Assembly: GCA_016929905.1 (NCBI GenBank)
Contig: JAFGHX010000057.1
Span: 1-64,000, forward strand
DNA: 64,000 nucleotides
Origin: Kiritimatiellia bacterium
GTDB taxonomy: Bacteria > Verrucomicrobiota > Kiritimatiellia > JAFGHX01
Reading direction: 5' to 3'
A program made the position numbers and the translations under genes. Each line of letters starts with the position of its first letter. Positions within the stretch are counted from its first letter, which is position 1. Shown one piece after another: positions 41,856 to 49,396 of this stretch. Below the pieces are notes generated by a model, which made no database searches, was not told where the DNA came from, and was given only the letters and a program-made list of their open reading frames with translations.

Positions 41856-44656
41856 ACCCGAGCGTGCCAGGACTTCTCGCCAGCCTGCTTCTTGCGGGGG
41901 CGGCCGCCGCGCAGAACCCGCGGGAGGTGCCGCTCCGCATCACGAACCACTCCCCGGTCAGCCGCACAGGGGTGCTGGTCAGGGGCGGCGTACCGTTCGC
42001 GCGCGGTATCCTCAAGGAGTGCCGGCAAGCCCGGCTGCTGGGCGCCAAAGGGCAGGACCTGCCCTGCTGCGTCCGGCCCATCGCCCGCTGGTATGACGGC
42101 AGCGTCAAATGGGTGCTGGTCGAGACGATTGCGGACGTACCGGGCCAGGGCCGATTGCAGCTGCGGCTGAGGCCCGGTCAGAAACCGCCTGACGCGGGGA
42201 ACCCGCTGAGGGCCGAAGAGAATGACGAGTCGATAGCCGTTCTAACCGGGCCGGCACGGTTCGAATTCTCGAAGAAGGCACTCGGCCTCCCCTCGGCTGT
42301 GTGGATCCGCACACCCGGGGACGGGCAGAAGGGACGGCAGGTACTGTCCGGACCGACCGGCTTCACCTGTGAGATCGAACACGAGCCGCCGGGCCCGCCG
42401 CAGGAAGAGAATTGGCTGCGTGCATCAGCCGGCGGGCCGACGGAGACGTTCTCCGCGGAGCCGGGCGGCGACTACAGCGCAACGCTCGAGCATGTCAGCG
42501 CACTCCAGGCGGTGGTCAGGATGAGTGGGTGGCTGGTCAACGACAAGGGCCGCCGCCTGATCCAATTCATCATCAGGGCCTACGCAACGGCCGGGCGCTC
42601 GGACCTGCGCCTGCTCGTCTCGTTCGTGTATGCCGGCGACGCCAAACAGGATTTCATCCGAACGCTCAGCCTGCACTGGCCCCGAAAAGCCGAAGGCCCA
42701 CCCCGGTGGGCATTCGGCGGCGAGAAACGGCATGAAGGCACGTTGCCGCCGAACGCAAGTGTGAGCCTCACCGAGATCGGGCCGGACAAGTTCTACCACC
42801 TCGTACCGTACACGCATGACAAGGCCGTCCACTACACGATTGCCACGGGCGGGAATGAGATGGCCCGGGGCACGGCCGCCGCGGGTTGGGCGCAGCTGGC
42901 GGACGCGAATAGCTCCCTGGCCTTTGCCATGCGCAACTTCTGGCAGATGCACCCCAAGCAGCTCACGCTGGGACCGGCCGGACTGACCGTGTACCTGTGG
43001 CCGGAGCAGGGCAACAAGGTCCTCGACCTGCGGCGCCGCAGTGATGAGGTCGACGACAAGTACCATTACGACCTGGGCATGTGGCGCTATGGCGGGCACG
43101 GCGTCGGCGTCAGCCACGAAATGATGCTCGGGTTCGGGCCGCCGGCACAGGACAACGCCGAAGCGATGTGCACCCGCCTCAACGCGCCCCTACTCCTGGA
43201 GTGTGCGCCGGAGTACTATGCACAGACCGGAGCCTTCGGCCCCGTCGCCGCGGCCGACCCCGCGCGTTTCCCGCGCATGGAAGGCTTCGGCACGGTGTTC
43301 GTCGAGTGGCTCCGCCAGAATCAACGTGCCTTCCATTGGGATGGGATGCTCGATTACGGGGACAACATGTTCTGGGGCTACGAGGCGAAGACGCATGCCG
43401 GTGAGTCGGCGCCCAAGAGCTGGGGCAGCCGCGGCTATGTCGGGTGGATGAACAACGAAGAGGTCTTCACGCACGCGCTGTTCATGTGGTATCTGCACAC
43501 GGGCGACTATCACACATTTCTCACCTTCGAAGACCGTGTGCGCCATGTCATGGAAGTCGACACCTGCCACCACTGCGACGCGGAGCCCGGCTATGTGGGC
43601 GGCGGTCACCGCCACGACCAGCAGCACTGGGGCAACTATCTCACCGGCTACGGCACGGCCACACACGGCGGCATCGATTACTACCTGCTGACCGGCGACG
43701 AGCGCGCCCTGGAGATCGCACTCGAGAACGCGCGCTACCACATGAGCCCCAAGCAGGGCGAGAACGAAGACCGGATCGGGGGGCTCATCCGCCTGTGGGA
43801 AATCACCGGCAACCCCACATTCAAGACATGGGCGGACAAGTGGCTCCAGCACGAACTCAACGTGAAAGCCGACGCCGGCTGGCGGTTCAAGACGAAGCCG
43901 CACTTCCGTTTCATCAGCAATACGCTGGTCAGCCTGGCCTTCTATCTGTACAGCGCCCCGCCCGAGGACACCGTGCTGCTGCGTCGCGCCATCCTCCAGA
44001 GCTGTGACGTCATGGAAGCCGACGTGATGAGTCTGTCGGGTGAGCTCCAATACAAACCCCTCATCTTGAGTTCGCTGGCCTATCAGCTGACGGGCGAACG
44101 CAAGTACCTGCTGATGAGCGCGGCCATGCTGAAAAAGGTCGGTGCGCACAACAGGCCGATGCCGCCCGACGACCTGCGCGAGCGCCTGCGCGGCCATGCG
44201 TTCGAGAAGATGGTTGGCTATGCACGCGGCTGGGGCGTGTCCAACATGCTCGGCCCCAACATCAACGGGATGGGTCCGTTCCCGTATGTCATTGCCGCAC
44301 TGAAGAAGGGCGGCATGGACGAGAAGACGGCGCTGAGCCTTCCACTCAGGAACGATCCGGTGGCGCCCTTCGAGGAGGTTATCGCGCCGAGCCGAATCGG
44401 AAAGAGGCCGAACGGGTTCTGCTACACCGCCACGCTCAAACACGGCGCGCCGTGCGACAAGAACGCGAAATCGAAGCTGATCCTGCTGGAAGACGGCAAG
44501 CCGCTCGGCCCCGCCCATGCGGCGCACGCCGAGATCCGCGCCAAGGGCATGGGCCGCTACAGCCACTGGGGCGCGCGCACCGTGTACTTTTCCGCCTCTG
44601 ACAATTCCGACCCGCACACCAACGGGCGGGAGTACAAGGCGGTCTTGAGGCACTGA
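41852..44656 (+). CDS. Exported PcRGLX/YetA-type protein (exo-rhamnogalacturonan lyase-like)
   Basis: A 934-residue protein from GTG 41852, overlapping the regulator stop (GTGA). The signal peptide is GLLASLLLAGAAAAQ. The N-terminal beta region (VPLRITNHSPVSRTGVLVRG, VRPIARWYDGSVKWVLVET) matches the RIFT-barrel domain of the PcRGLX/YetA family; the middle and C-terminal parts hold HWPRKAEGP, MWRYGGHGVGVSHEM, WDGMLDYGDNMFWGY, HRHDQQHWGNYLTGYG and alpha/alpha-barrel-like helices. PcRGL-type enzymes cleave rhamnogalacturonan, a pectin backbone. The operon context (propeller protein, AraR-like regulator) fits plant- or algal-type polysaccharide breakdown. Activity itself is not proven by sequence. 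Confidence 0.78.
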   Translation: MNPSVPGLLASLLLAGAAAAQNPREVPLRITNHSPVSRTGVLVRGGVPFARGILKECRQARLLGAKGQDLPCCVRPIARWYDGSVKWVLVETIADVPGQGRLQLRLRPGQKPPDAGNPLRAEENDESIAVLTGPARFEFSKKALGLPSAVWIRTPGDGQKGRQVLSGPTGFTCEIEHEPPGPPQEENWLRASAGGPTETFSAEPGGDYSATLEHVSALQAVVRMSGWLVNDKGRRLIQFIIRAYATAGRSDLRLLVSFVYAGDAKQDFIRTLSLHWPRKAEGPPRWAFGGEKRHEGTLPPNASVSLTEIGPDKFYHLVPYTHDKAVHYTIATGGNEMARGTAAAGWAQLADANSSLAFAMRNFWQMHPKQLTLGPAGLTVYLWPEQGNKVLDLRRRSDEVDDKYHYDLGMWRYGGHGVGVSHEMMLGFGPPAQDNAEAMCTRLNAPLLLECAPEYYAQTGAFGPVAAADPARFPRMEGFGTVFVEWLRQNQRAFHWDGMLDYGDNMFWGYEAKTHAGESAPKSWGSRGYVGWMNNEEVFTHALFMWYLHTGDYHTFLTFEDRVRHVMEVDTCHHCDAEPGYVGGGHRHDQQHWGNYLTGYGTATHGGIDYYLLTGDERALEIALENARYHMSPKQGENEDRIGGLIRLWEITGNPTFKTWADKWLQHELNVKADAGWRFKTKPHFRFISNTLVSLAFYLYSAPPEDTVLLRRAILQSCDVMEADVMSLSGELQYKPLILSSLAYQLTGERKYLLMSAAMLKKVGAHNRPMPPDDLRERLRGHAFEKMVGYARGWGVSNMLGPNINGMGPFPYVIAALKKGGMDEKTALSLPLRNDPVAPFEEVIAPSRIGKRPNGFCYTATLKHGAPCDKNAKSKLILLEDGKPLGPAHAAHAEIRAKGMGRYSHWGARTVYFSASDNSDPHTNGREYKAVLRH

Positions 44657-44928
44657 CCTGAGACTTCCCCGAGTTCCCTCGAGAACTCAATCGAGAACTT
44701 GTTCGAGAACCCGACTTCGCCGTCGTGCCTCCTGGCTTCCGCCGTCGCTCTGCGAGCTATGGCGGACAAGTCGTCGGGCGCGGCTTGCTCGAGGACTTAC
44801 TCGAGAACCCCGCCGCAGCGGCGGGATCGACAAAGTGTACGACACAGAGGACTCCTCCCCATATTCAGCGCAGCCGTCCGCCGCCGGCGGATCTTCGACC
44901 CGCGGTGTTCCCGCGCACGCCGTCCGCG
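44657..44928. repeat. 12-bp tandem repeats flanking a REP-type core
   Basis: Three 12-bp units of the form CTTGYTCGAGAA lie at 44674-44709 and two more at 44784-44807, the reverse complement of the TTCTCGAGCAAG units at 35854. Between them lies a segment with CTTCCGCCGTCGC and the core GCTATGGCGGAC (44756-44767). No gene is seen. Confidence 0.55.
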
Positions 44929-45942
44929 CTACCGAACGCCGGTGGAACGCGTGTTCCGGGGCATCCCTCTATCCGGCCCCTTGTACTCCCGCAGCTTCTG
45001 CATCGGGCCGGCGGGCTTCGGCGTGCCGTCCGGCGGGTCATGAAAGACGGAATGGATCTTCAGCGGCGGATGACGGGACTGCCCGGGGATCGGCGGCGGG
45101 TCCAGGCCGTACTCGAGCAGCTTGGGGACATAGTGCTGCTTGATGTACGCCTGCTCGGAAGCGATGTAGCGGCGATAGGTGCTGATGCATTTACCGGTCT
45201 CGTTGTAGATGATCCAGTTGCCGAAGCCGGACACCTCTCCGGACTCGAGCGCCGGCTGCAGCTTGAACGCCTGGGCCGCGGCGTTCCGGATGCGTTTGCG
45301 GCGCTCACGAATCGCCTCGCGGACGGCGGGGCCGGGATCGGCCGCATTGAAGGTATAGGCCTTGCACTGCGTCGTGGCGGCGACGTACTGGGCCAGCCCG
45401 CCGCCGAGCGAATGGCCCGTGAAGGTCACGGTCGCCCCGTCCTTCTTGGCCTGTTCGACAACGGCGTCGGCCAACGCCTTGGCCAGGACGTACTGCCTGG
45501 GCAGCTCCTTCGTGTTGTTCCGAAGCGCCCAATCGGTTGCCCAATCGGCCGCGCTGTCGGGGGCCGTGCCCTCGTACGCGACCACGACCTCCTTGCTGCC
45601 GTCGGGCGCGGTTCGCGTATAGACGCGCGCCTTGAAGCCGGACTCTCGGTCGTCCATCACGACCTTGGCGTCGCCCCGGTACAAATGCCTGTTGAAGGTC
45701 CGCTTGACGTACTCCGCGCCGGTGCGTTCCTTGTAGCCACGGTATTCCTCGTACTCCTCGACCTGGAGTTGGTGCGCTTCCAGCGCGTAGCCGCCCGCCT
45801 CCCCAGCGTCGGAATAGACACCATTGCTCATCCGGGCGTAGGGCAGGACTTTCTGCGCGAGTTCCTGCGGGAGTTTCGGGTAGTCTGCCGCTGCGGGGAT
45901 CGCCATCAACAGCGCGGTCAACGGCAAGAGGCTCACTCTCAT
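44929..45942 (-). CDS. Exported class-3-type lipase-like protein
   Basis: A 338-residue protein from ATG 45942 with a signal peptide (VSLLPLTALLMAIPAAAD). The frame reaches a TTG at 45978, which I reject because the signal peptide would then be displaced. The alpha/beta-hydrolase core is clear: VVVAYEGTAPDSAADW (oxyanion region) and the nucleophile elbow TFTGHSLGGGLAQYVA, with candidate acid in FNAADPGP and a histidine near HSVF. Class 3 lipases hydrolyse triglycerides or phospholipid esters outside the cytoplasm. The last 40 residues are proline-rich and basic. No partner genes are evident. Confidence 0.82.
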   Translation of the reverse strand: MRVSLLPLTALLMAIPAAADYPKLPQELAQKVLPYARMSNGVYSDAGEAGGYALEAHQLQVEEYEEYRGYKERTGAEYVKRTFNRHLYRGDAKVVMDDRESGFKARVYTRTAPDGSKEVVVAYEGTAPDSAADWATDWALRNNTKELPRQYVLAKALADAVVEQAKKDGATVTFTGHSLGGGLAQYVAATTQCKAYTFNAADPGPAVREAIRERRKRIRNAAAQAFKLQPALESGEVSGFGNWIIYNETGKCISTYRRYIASEQAYIKQHYVPKLLEYGLDPPPIPGQSRHPPLKIHSVFHDPPDGTPKPAGPMQKLREYKGPDRGMPRNTRSTGVR

Positions 45943-45987
45943 GCGCAACAACGTACAGGAGCGGTGACGGGAAGGCAAGAACGGAGC

Positions 45988-46110
45988 TCATCTTCCGGAC
46001 ACGTCAACGGGATCGGAGGCCCCGCCGTCATCGTCTTCGCACGCGCAAAGCAACCCTGCAACGCAAACTGCCGCAACTGCAGCAGAGCACCACTTCACGA
46101 TCTTCTTCAT
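45988..46110 (-). CDS. Very short lipoprotein, probably a truncated gene
   Basis: A 40-codon frame from ATG 46110 encodes MKKIVKWCSAAVAAVCVAGL, then LCAC (lipobox) and EDDDGGASDPVDVSGR before a stop. It has the layout of the N-terminus of an outer-membrane lipoprotein whose mature domain often starts with a VDVSGxW beta strand; here the frame ends at that point. The ATG overlaps the stop of the hydrolase fragment upstream (ATGA), so the two belonged to one operon. It may be a remnant rather than a working peptide. Confidence 0.5.
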   Translation of the reverse strand: MKKIVKWCSAAVAAVCVAGLLCACEDDDGGASDPVDVSGR

Positions 46111-46238
46111 ACTTGCTCACCCCTGAGAAAAGCATCCAGCTCCTCATTGAAAGCCGGCGATGTCTCCAGACTGACGCTGTGGCCGGCCCCGGGTATGCAT
46201 GCCAGTCGGGCTCCGGCAATCTTCTCCTGCATCCGGCG
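46107..46238 (-). pseudogene. Alpha/beta hydrolase, C-terminal fragment
   Basis: After an in-frame TAA the minus strand encodes MQEKIAGARLACIPGAGHSV, then SLETSPAFNEELDAFLRGEQ and V with stop. The P-G-A-G-H-S segment followed by FNEELDAFL is the typical last strand and helix of alpha/beta hydrolases, with the catalytic histidine in GAGHS. Only about 40 of an expected 260 residues remain. The rest of the gap 46240-46379 shows no gene. Confidence 0.55.
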
Positions 46239-46379
46239 CCTTTACGCGCAGCGCGCTGCGAAAAACTTCGCGCTTGTTTTACCGCCCGGACCTCTCTACG
46301 CTTCGTCAGCCTGGGAGGGGGCCGGCGCCCGCCGTCTGAAGCGGAAGCCGGAGATTGCGGAACAAGGGGGGGAGCGCAG

Positions 46380-46916
46380 ATGTCCAACAAGAGAAGGTAC
46401 CCGCGTCGGGCAGCCGTTGCCGTACTCGCCGCACTGCTCGTCTGGTGCGGCGCCTGCAGCCGCCAGGCGCCCGCGCCGGCCGGGCTCAGCCTGGAAGCGC
46501 TGGCTGAGCAGGGCCGCGCGCCGCTCGAGATCGTCTCGTTCGGGCAATCCGGCGGGATTGGCGACGCGATTCTGGCGCAGGCCGTGGAGCAGCCCGAGGG
46601 GCTTGCCCTGCAACGGCACGTCCTCGTGGTTTCGAACGTGTCGGACCGCGTGATTACCGCGTTCCGTTCCGTTTACACGTATCTCGACGCGGACGGCCAG
46701 CCGATAACGCCGGAAGGCGCGACCCTTGAATCACGCTATGGCGACCCTATGAGCGACGGCATCGCGCCGGGCGCCACCGCCCAGTTGGAGGTGCGCCTGC
46801 TCATGCCGCGCGAGGCACGGGCCACGTGCGCGTTCGCCGAGATCATCTACAAGGCCGGCTCGCTCGGCGGCATATGGAAGCCGGCTCAGCCGGAAAGCGA
46901 GAAGCCGGCGGAGTGA
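46380..46916 (+). CDS. Small lipoprotein of unknown function
   Basis: A 178-residue protein from ATG 46380, preceded by AGGGGGGAG; the frame is open upstream to 46113 without similarity. The signal peptide AAVAVLAALLVWCGACS ends in a lipobox-like GAC, so it is probably lipid-anchored. The mature part has strand-rich segments (HVLVVSNVSDRVITAFRSVY, PGATAQLEVRLLMP, CAFAEIIYKAGSLGGIW) like a small Ig-like or DUF beta domain. No family is recognised. Confidence 0.65.
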   Translation: MSNKRRYPRRAAVAVLAALLVWCGACSRQAPAPAGLSLEALAEQGRAPLEIVSFGQSGGIGDAILAQAVEQPEGLALQRHVLVVSNVSDRVITAFRSVYTYLDADGQPITPEGATLESRYGDPMSDGIAPGATAQLEVRLLMPREARATCAFAEIIYKAGSLGGIWKPAQPESEKPAE

Positions 46917-47135
46917 CCCAGTGCTCCTCGGCACACGTACACTCACGTGAGCGGCTTCGTTGTCGGAAGCTGCAAAGCAGAACAAGAAATTTCCGGGTGC
47001 CCGAGCGGGCGCATGGGCGTCGTTCGGATCGAGATATACGCTATTGCGCGTATCCGGTGGAGGGCCGGCTTTCACGCCGGCCGCTTGAACCGGAGACTTC
47101 GGGTGTGCCCGGCCGGCGGGACAGGAACGATACGC
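46917..47135. other. Gap with a GC hairpin upstream of the FGGY kinase
   Basis: GGCCGGC (47063-47069) and GCCGGCC (47076-47082) form a 7-bp hairpin with a 6-nt loop about 55 bp before the kinase start, possibly a REP-type element or attenuator. No gene is visible. Confidence 0.4.
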
Positions 47136-48503
47136 ATGCAGGCCGGCGCCGAAAAATCGCTGCAGCTCGGCATCGACATTGGCACATCCAAGGTCGCAGC
47201 CGTGCTGTGGGACGGAACGGCGCGGCGGGTCGCGGCGTCCGACTCGCTGCCGCACGGGGCGGACGTGGCGAACACGCCGCCCGACCGCGCCGAACAGGAC
47301 GCCGAAAAGCTCTTGGCCGCGGTCCGACGCGTCTTGGCCGGGCTGGACGGGGCGGCGCGGGCAACGATCCGTGCAATCGGCGTTACCGGCCAGATGCACG
47401 GCGTCGTGCTGAGCGACGCCGGCTACCATCCCCTTTCCCCGCTGATCACGTGGCAGGACACGCGGTGTCTTGCCGGCGGATTCCTGGACACACTCCGCGC
47501 CGACACCGGTGAACAGCGCCTGGCCGCCGGTTTCGGCTGCGCGACCCTTGCCTGGCTGGCGTCGCGGAACGCGATTCCCGCCGAGGCGGCAGCCGCACTG
47601 ACGATCCAGGACCTGCTTGTGGCTTGTTTGACGGAGCCGGATCGCCCGGTGACCGACGAAACGGATGCGGCGAGCTGGGGCCTGTACGACCCGATGGCGC
47701 GGCAGTGGTGCGGCGAACGGGTTCGCAAGGCGCAGATCCCGCCTGCGCTGCTGCCGCGGGTTCAGGCCGCCGGTACGTGCGCCGGCGCGGTGACCGAACG
47801 CGGGGCGGGCGATTATGGCGTCCCGGCCGGCATCCCCGTGATGGCGGCCGTGGGCGACAACCAGGCCTCGATCTGGTCCTCCACGTTCGGGCACGATCCC
47901 GAGCGTGTGCTGGCGCTGACGCTCGGCACGGGCGCGCAGCTCTCGGCCGTTCTGCCCGCAGGCACGGTGCCGGGCGAGCCGGCGAGCGCCACGTTCGAGT
48001 ACCGCCCCTACCCCGGCGCCCGCCTCGCCGCGGTCGCCGCCTCGCTGGCGGGCGGCGCGGCGTTGAGCTGGTTTGCGGATGCCGTCGCGGCCTGGTGCCG
48101 GGATCTGGGCCTCGTTGCGCCGGAACAAAGTGACCTGTTTGCCCGCCTGAACCGGCTCGGACTCGACGCCGATACGGACTCCGGGCTGCGCGTACGGCCG
48201 CACATCGACGGTGAGCGGCACGATCCGGCCGTGCGCGCCTCGATCACCGGCATCGGCCGAGCCAACTTCTCGCTTGGCTCGCTCTATCAGGCCCTGGCCG
48301 ACGGGATCATCGCCAACCTGCGCGATAGGCTGCCCGCCGCCTGCCTGGCCGGGCGGGAGGCGGTGGTCGGCAGCGGCAACGCCGTTCGCCGCCAGCCGCT
48401 GGTGCAGGCGGCGATCGAACGGGTGATGGGCCTGCCGCTCGTACGGACGGAAGGTCGCGAAGAAGCGGCGCTCGGCGCCGCCATGCTGGCCGCGGCGCTG
48501 TAG
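47136..48503 (+). CDS. FGGY-family carbohydrate kinase, sedoheptulokinase-like
   Basis: A 455-residue kinase from ATG 47136 (AGGAAC upstream); the frame is open from 46947 without similarity. Visible are the phosphate-1 motif LGIDIGTSKVAAVLWDG, the substrate segment IGVTGQMHGVVL, PLITWQDTRC, AVGDNQASIWSS (in place of the usual GxxDN base aspartate segment), LTLGTGAQLSAVLP (phosphate-2) and the C-terminal GSGNAVRRQPLVQAAIERVMGLP in part. FGGY kinases phosphorylate pentoses, heptoses, glycerol or related polyols. The GDNQAS form and overall shortness (455 against about 490-500) resemble the sedoheptulokinase-like branch more than xylulokinase. It precedes a creatininase-family gene on the same strand. 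Confidence 0.85.
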   Translation: MQAGAEKSLQLGIDIGTSKVAAVLWDGTARRVAASDSLPHGADVANTPPDRAEQDAEKLLAAVRRVLAGLDGAARATIRAIGVTGQMHGVVLSDAGYHPLSPLITWQDTRCLAGGFLDTLRADTGEQRLAAGFGCATLAWLASRNAIPAEAAAALTIQDLLVACLTEPDRPVTDETDAASWGLYDPMARQWCGERVRKAQIPPALLPRVQAAGTCAGAVTERGAGDYGVPAGIPVMAAVGDNQASIWSSTFGHDPERVLALTLGTGAQLSAVLPAGTVPGEPASATFEYRPYPGARLAAVAASLAGGAALSWFADAVAAWCRDLGLVAPEQSDLFARLNRLGLDADTDSGLRVRPHIDGERHDPAVRASITGIGRANFSLGSLYQALADGIIANLRDRLPAACLAGREAVVGSGNAVRRQPLVQAAIERVMGLPLVRTEGREEAALGAAMLAAAL

Positions 48504-48552
48504 TGTGCCGCCCAGTCCGTCGCACGGGCTACCTACGGAAAAGGAGAAAGAG

Positions 48553-49353
48553 ATGGACCCCGAAGTGCGTTATCACATGTTGCGCCCGGCCCAGATCGTT
48601 GCGCGCCGCAAGGAATGCCCTGTGGCTTACGTGCCGATCGGCACGCTGGAGTGGCACGGTGTTCACAATCCGGTCGGCGCCGACACGCTGCAGGCGGAAG
48701 GTCTGGCGATCCTCTGCGCGCAGAAGGGGGGCGGCCTGGCCTTTCCGCCGTTGTACTACGGCGAGAGTCGGATCGAGGCGCTTGTCGACACGCGCGAGGG
48801 GCCCAGGCAGCTGATGGGCTTGCGGCCCGACGCCTTCGCGCCGGAGAATCAGATCTTCAGCGCAACGGACCAGGCCCTGAACTACAACAAGCTCCTCCTC
48901 CACATCCTGGACGAAATCGAGACGCTCGGCTTCGAGTTGGGTGTTCTGGTGGCCGGCCACTATCCGCTGGTCGACTACGCGCGGGCGGCCGTGCTGCAGT
49001 TCCACCAGCGCATGCGCGCGAGCGGCCGCGATCGCATGCTGGCTTGGGCGCTGGTCGACTACCTGCTCGTGAAGGACCGGTACGACTGCGCCGGCGACCA
49101 CGGCGGCGGCTGGGAAACGTCGCACGTCATGGCGCTGCACCCGGACACGGTCGACCTGAGCCTGCTGCCCCCCAAGGGCGGCGAACTGATCGGTTGCGGC
49201 GGCAAATTGGCGCCGCAGGACGCCACGCCCGAATTCGGGCGCGAGACGATGGAGGCCGCGGCGGAGGTCGCCATTCGCGAAGTCCGGCATCGGCTCGCGA
49301 ACAAGAAGATGTACTGGGGCCACGGCGTCTGCCTGCGCGAAGGCCTGCAGTAG
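48553..49353 (+). CDS. Creatininase-family amidohydrolase-like protein
   Basis: A 266-residue protein of the creatininase/MftE family, with AAGGAGAAAGAG before ATG 48553. The family's metal ligands can be followed in VPIGTLEWHGVHNPVGADT (Glu, His, Asp), VAGHYPLVD and AGDHGGGWETSHVMAL (Glu). The canonical G-P-H-L-P-L-G-T-D is changed to GVHNPVGAD. Family members open cyclic amides or cleave C-N bonds; many copies in PVC bacteria sit beside sugar genes and have no known substrate. The FGGY kinase gene ends 49 bp upstream, so the two are probably co-transcribed. Confidence 0.85.
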   Translation: MDPEVRYHMLRPAQIVARRKECPVAYVPIGTLEWHGVHNPVGADTLQAEGLAILCAQKGGGLAFPPLYYGESRIEALVDTREGPRQLMGLRPDAFAPENQIFSATDQALNYNKLLLHILDEIETLGFELGVLVAGHYPLVDYARAAVLQFHQRMRASGRDRMLAWALVDYLLVKDRYDCAGDHGGGWETSHVMALHPDTVDLSLLPPKGGELIGCGGKLAPQDATPEFGRETMEAAAEVAIREVRHRLANKKMYWGHGVCLREGLQ

Positions 49354-49373
49354 AAGCGGCGTCTCGCCGCTTC
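49353..49373. terminator. Perfect hairpin between convergent genes
   Basis: GAAGCGGCG (49353-49361) and CGCCGCTTC (49365-49373) form a 9-bp stem with the loop TCT, beginning at the last base of the creatininase-family stop codon and 24 bp from the esterase stop. It could end transcription from both sides or be a REP element placed there. There is no T-run. Confidence 0.55.
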
Positions 49374-49396
49374 CCAACGACGGAGGGGCCGGCCGC

